9,182 nt of DNA from Mycobacterium sp. (GTDB taxonomy: Bacteria; Actinomycetota; Actinomycetes; Mycobacteriales; Mycobacteriaceae): NCBI GenBank assembly GCA_018500005.2, contig JAHBAP020000526.1, forward strand, positions 1 through 9,182, given 5' to 3'. Positions within the stretch are counted from its first letter, which is position 1. Every line of letters begins with the position of its first letter. Below, piece by piece: positions 6,869 to 9,182 of the stretch. Below the pieces are notes generated by a model, which saw only the letters and a list, made by a program, of their open reading frames with translations, did no database searches and had not been told where the DNA came from. The translations under genes were made by a program, and so were the position numbers.

Positions 6869-7969
6869 GTGACTGACGAAGAGTTGTTACACGGCCCGTT
6901 GGAGAGCCGCCACCGCGACCGCGGCGCCACCTTCGCCCCGTTCGGCGGGTGGCTGATGCCGGTGTCCTACGCGGGCACCGTCGGCGAGCACACCGCGACC
7001 CGCGGGGCGGTCGGACTGTTCGATGTAAGCCATCTCGGCAAGGCCCTGGTAGCCGGCCCAGGAGCGGCGGAGTTCGTCAACTCCGCACTGACCAACGATC
7101 TGCACCGGATCGGCCCCGGCAAGGCCCAGTACACCCTGTGCTGCACGCCCGACGGCGGTGTCATCGACGATCTCATCACCTACTACGTGAGCGACGACGA
7201 GATCTTCCTGGTGCCCAACGCCGCCAACGCCGCCGCGGTGGTCGCCGCGCTGCAGGAGGCTGCGCCGCAAGGTGTTTCGGTCACCGATCAACACCGGTCC
7301 TACGCAGTGCTCGCCGTCCAGGGTCCGAAGTCGGGTGAGGTCCTGCAGGCGCTGGGCATGCCGACCGACATGGACTACATGGGCTACGCCGACACCGAGT
7401 ACGCCGGCGTGCCGGTCCGGGTCTGCCGCACCGGCTACACCGGGGAGCCCGGCTACGAGCTGCTGCCCCCGTGGGGCGCCGCACCGGGGGGGTTCGGCGC
7501 GCTGGCCGCCGAAGTGGAGGGGCGCGGTGGACAGTTGGCCGGTCTGGGGGCCCGCGACACGTTGCGCACCGAGATGGGTTACCCCCTGCACGGCCACGAA
7601 CTCTCCCTGGAGATCTCACCGCTGCAGGCCCGTTGTGGATGGGCGGTCGGATGGTCCAAAGACGCGTTCTGGGGCCGCGACGCCCTGCTAGCCGAGAAGC
7701 AGGCCGGCCCGCGCCGACTGCTGCGCGGGCTGCGCGCGGTGGGCCGTGGCGTGCCGCGGGCCGAGATGACGGTGCTGCGCGACGCCCAGCCGATCGGCGT
7801 CACGACCTCGGGGACTTTCTCCCCGACGCTCGGGGCCGGAATAGCCCTGGCGCTCATCGACACCGACGCCGACGTGGCCGACGGATCGCTGGTCAGCGTC
7901 GACGTGCGGGGACGGACGCTGGACTGCGAGGTCGTCAAGCCGCCCTTCGTCGATGTCAAGACCAGATAG
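6869..7969 (+). CDS. gcvT: Glycine cleavage system T-protein (aminomethyltransferase)
   Basis: GcvT transfers the methylene group from aminomethylated H-protein to tetrahydrofolate, releasing ammonia and forming 5,10-methylene-THF. The protein has 366 residues. Visible family features are [12 protein letters not shown] (25-36), [10 protein letters not shown] (49-58), the folate-site acidic pair in [11 protein letters not shown] (Asp100/Asp101), [12 protein letters not shown] (187-198) and [19 protein letters not shown] (227-245). The C-terminal barrel has [11 protein letters not shown] (311-321). GTG 6869 is taken as the start from the leaderless promoter and from the N-terminus reading [14 protein letters not shown]. 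The open frame continues far upstream, antisense to pepB, but that part is not coding. One stretch, residues 203-218, is unusually glycine-rich and may hold sequencing errors toward G. Other glycine cleavage genes (gcvH, gcvP) are not in the window, as in M. tuberculosis where they lie elsewhere. ilvE follows after 21 nt. Confidence 0.96.
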   Translation: MTDEELLHGPLESRHRDRGATFAPFGGWLMPVSYAGTVGEHTATRGAVGLFDVSHLGKALVAGPGAAEFVNSALTNDLHRIGPGKAQYTLCCTPDGGVIDDLITYYVSDDEIFLVPNAANAAAVVAALQEAAPQGVSVTDQHRSYAVLAVQGPKSGEVLQALGMPTDMDYMGYADTEYAGVPVRVCRTGYTGEPGYELLPPWGAAPGGFGALAAEVEGRGGQLAGLGARDTLRTEMGYPLHGHELSLEISPLQARCGWAVGWSKDAFWGRDALLAEKQAGPRRLLRGLRAVGRGVPRAEMTVLRDAQPIGVTTSGTFSPTLGAGIALALIDTDADVADGSLVSVDVRGRTLDCEVVKPPFVDVKTR

Positions 7970-7978
7970 CCGCAGCGA

Positions 7979-7984
7979 TAAGAT
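7979..7984 (+). promoter_or_regulatory. Leaderless -10 box of ilvE
   Basis: TAAGAT (7979-7984) is followed by GGCGCC and then the ATG at 7991. The 6-nt spacing and lack of a Shine-Dalgarno indicate a leaderless transcript starting at or beside the ATG. It lies in the 21-nt gap after gcvT, so ilvE probably has its own promoter in addition to any gcvT read-through. Confidence 0.6.
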
Positions 7985-7990
7985 GGCGCC

Positions 7991-9097
7991 ATGTCCCAGG
8001 CCACGCTGAGTTTCGACGTGCAGCGCAACGCCCATCCGGCCAGCGATGCGCAGCGAAACGCGATCCTCGCCGACCCGGGATTCGGCAAGTACTGCACCGA
8101 CCATATGGTCTCGATGCTCTATGACCGCGATCGTGGTTGGTACGACGCACAGGTGGTGCCCTACGGGCCCATCGAGCTGGATCCGTCGGCGATCGTGCTG
8201 CACTACGCACAGGAGGTCTTCGAGGGCCTGAAGGCCTACCGGTGGGCCGACGGGTCGATCGTCTCGTTCCGGCCGGAGGCCAACGCGGCCCGGCTGCGCG
8301 CCTCCGCGCGGCGGCTCGCCATTCCGGAACTTCCCGATGAGGCGTTCATCGAATCCCTCCGCCAACTGGTCGCCGTCGACCACGAGTGGGTTCCGCCGGC
8401 CGGGGGAGAAGCCTCGCTGTACCTGCGTCCCTTCATCATCGCCACCGAGCCGGGCCTGGGTGTTCGTCCCTCGGCGCAGTACCGGTACCTGGTGATCGCC
8501 TCGCCGGCCGGCGCGTACTTCAAGGGCGGTATCAAACCGGTCAGCGTGTGGCTGTCCACCGAGTACGTTCGCGCCAGCCCCGGTGGCACCGGTGCCGCCA
8601 AGTTCGGTGGCAACTACGCGGCTTCACTGCTCGCCCAGGCCGAGGCCGCCGAGCACGGCTGCGATCAGGTGGTCTGGCTCGACGCCATCGAACGCCGCTA
8701 CATCGAGGAGATGGGCGGGATGAACCTGTTCTTCGTCTTCGGCAGCGGAGGCTCGGCCCGGTTGGTAACTCCTGAACTGAGCGGCTCGCTACTGCCCGGC
8801 ATCACCCGCGACTCACTGTTGCAGTTGGCTTCCGATGCCGGATTCGCGGTGGAGGAGCGCAAGATCGACGTCGAGGAGTGGCGCAAGGGCGTGGCCACCG
8901 GCGAGATCACCGAGGTCTTCGCCTGCGGCACCGCGGCGGTGATCACTCCGGTCGCACAGGTGAAGTACGGCGAGGGGGCCTTCACCGTCGGCGACGGGCA
9001 ACCCGGCGAAGTGACCATGGCTTTGCGTGACACCCTCACCGGTATCCAGCGTGGCACCTTCGCGGATACGCACGGCTGGATGACCCGGCTCCGCTGA
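7991..9097 (+). CDS. ilvE: Branched-chain amino acid aminotransferase IlvE
   Basis: IlvE is a fold-type IV PLP enzyme that interconverts leucine, isoleucine and valine with their 2-oxoacids using glutamate/2-oxoglutarate. In mycobacteria it is also reported to take part in methionine regeneration. The 368 residues equal the length of M. tuberculosis IlvE as recalled. Key features are [10 protein letters not shown] (31-40), [14 protein letters not shown] (72-85), the PLP-binding Lys204 in [10 protein letters not shown] (201-210), [12 protein letters not shown] (239-250) with Glu240 near the pyridine nitrogen, and CGTAAVITP (312-320). All are intact. ATG 7991 is fixed by the -10 box six bases upstream and agrees with the family N-terminus. 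The last seven codons before the stop and the bases beyond it are repeated in a 38-bp tandem array that runs to the end of the window. Location is cytosolic. Confidence 0.97.
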   Translation: MSQATLSFDVQRNAHPASDAQRNAILADPGFGKYCTDHMVSMLYDRDRGWYDAQVVPYGPIELDPSAIVLHYAQEVFEGLKAYRWADGSIVSFRPEANAARLRASARRLAIPELPDEAFIESLRQLVAVDHEWVPPAGGEASLYLRPFIIATEPGLGVRPSAQYRYLVIASPAGAYFKGGIKPVSVWLSTEYVRASPGGTGAAKFGGNYAASLLAQAEAAEHGCDQVVWLDAIERRYIEEMGGMNLFFVFGSGGSARLVTPELSGSLLPGITRDSLLQLASDAGFAVEERKIDVEEWRKGVATGEITEVFACGTAAVITPVAQVKYGEGAFTVGDGQPGEVTMALRDTLTGIQRGTFADTHGWMTRLR

Positions 9098-9182
9098 CGC
9101 TTCGCGGGTTGTGCTGGATGACCCGGCTCCGCTGACGCTTCGCGGGTTGTGCTGGATGACCCGGCTCCGCTGACGCTTCGCG
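9075..9182 (+). repeat. Perfect 38-bp tandem repeat at the ilvE 3' end (2.8 copies, open at the window edge)
   Basis: Bases 9075-9182 have an exact period of 38 with no mismatch: copies begin at 9075, 9113 and 9151, and the third is cut after 32 bases by the window end. The first copy includes the last seven ilvE codons and its TGA; later copies repeat that TGA. Each unit holds a weak inverted pair, CCGC and GCGG, around a 9-nt loop. It could be a mycobacterial minisatellite (MIRU/VNTR-like) or an assembly loop at a contig end. Confidence 0.9.

Noticed and set aside
9075..9182. A CRISPR array at the right end.
   Set aside because: The units are directly contiguous, with no spacers, and the first copy is part of the ilvE coding sequence.

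Overview
The window is high-GC, densely coded actinobacterial DNA. The encoded proteins resemble those of Mycobacteriaceae: a lipoyl domain like mycobacterial DlaT/SucB, an EphD-type epoxide hydrolase/SDR fusion, PepB, GcvT and a 368-residue IlvE. The gene set is that of the M. tuberculosis ilvE–gcvT–pepB–ephD–dlaT neighbourhood, read here in the opposite direction. A non-tuberculous mycobacterium or a close relative is the best guess, inferred from recalled family sequences and gene order rather than from a search. No RNA genes, insertion sequences, CRISPR arrays or phage genes were seen.

Layout. Positions 1-261 (minus) hold the first 87 codons of the 2-oxoacid dehydrogenase E2 gene. A 137-bp divergent gap follows, with both ribosome binding sites and a candidate promoter. 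From it runs a tight plus-strand cluster: a 114-aa protein of unknown function (399-743), ephD (751-2499) and an AspT/YidE-type membrane transporter (2508-4210). These are separated by only 7-8 nt, so they are probably one operon. The transporter frame is broken by an imperfect 122-bp tandem duplication at 2881-3124. Removing one 122-bp unit restores a single 526-residue protein, and the mismatches cluster around the junction, so an assembly fault is the likeliest cause. The transporter converges on a minus-strand PhaC-like alpha/beta hydrolase (4207-5280), and the two stop codons share one CTAG. Upstream of it on the minus strand is pepB (5312-6829). pepB diverges from gcvT (6869-7969), which is followed by ilvE (7991-9097). 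The window ends inside a perfect 38-bp tandem repeat that begins in the last codons of ilvE.

How the genes work together. sucB, gcvT and ilvE are core metabolism: the lipoyl-dependent E2 step, the glycine cleavage T-protein with folate one-carbon units, and branched-chain amino acid transamination. pepB releases amino acids from peptides. ephD detoxifies or remodels epoxide and hydroxyl/keto lipids. The transporter and PhaC-like gene are the accessory part, lying between ephD and pepB, which are adjacent in M. tuberculosis.

Regulation visible in the sequence. pepB, gcvT, ilvE and the PhaC-like gene each have a TANNNT -10 hexamer ending 6-7 nt before the start codon and no Shine-Dalgarno, the arrangement expected of leaderless mRNAs. 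sucB and the 114-aa gene instead carry good purine-rich Shine-Dalgarno sites. I found no convincing new biological system. The most notable items are the mirror-image leaderless promoters between pepB and gcvT, the terminal 38-bp repeat, and the sequence-quality faults in the transporter and possibly gcvT.
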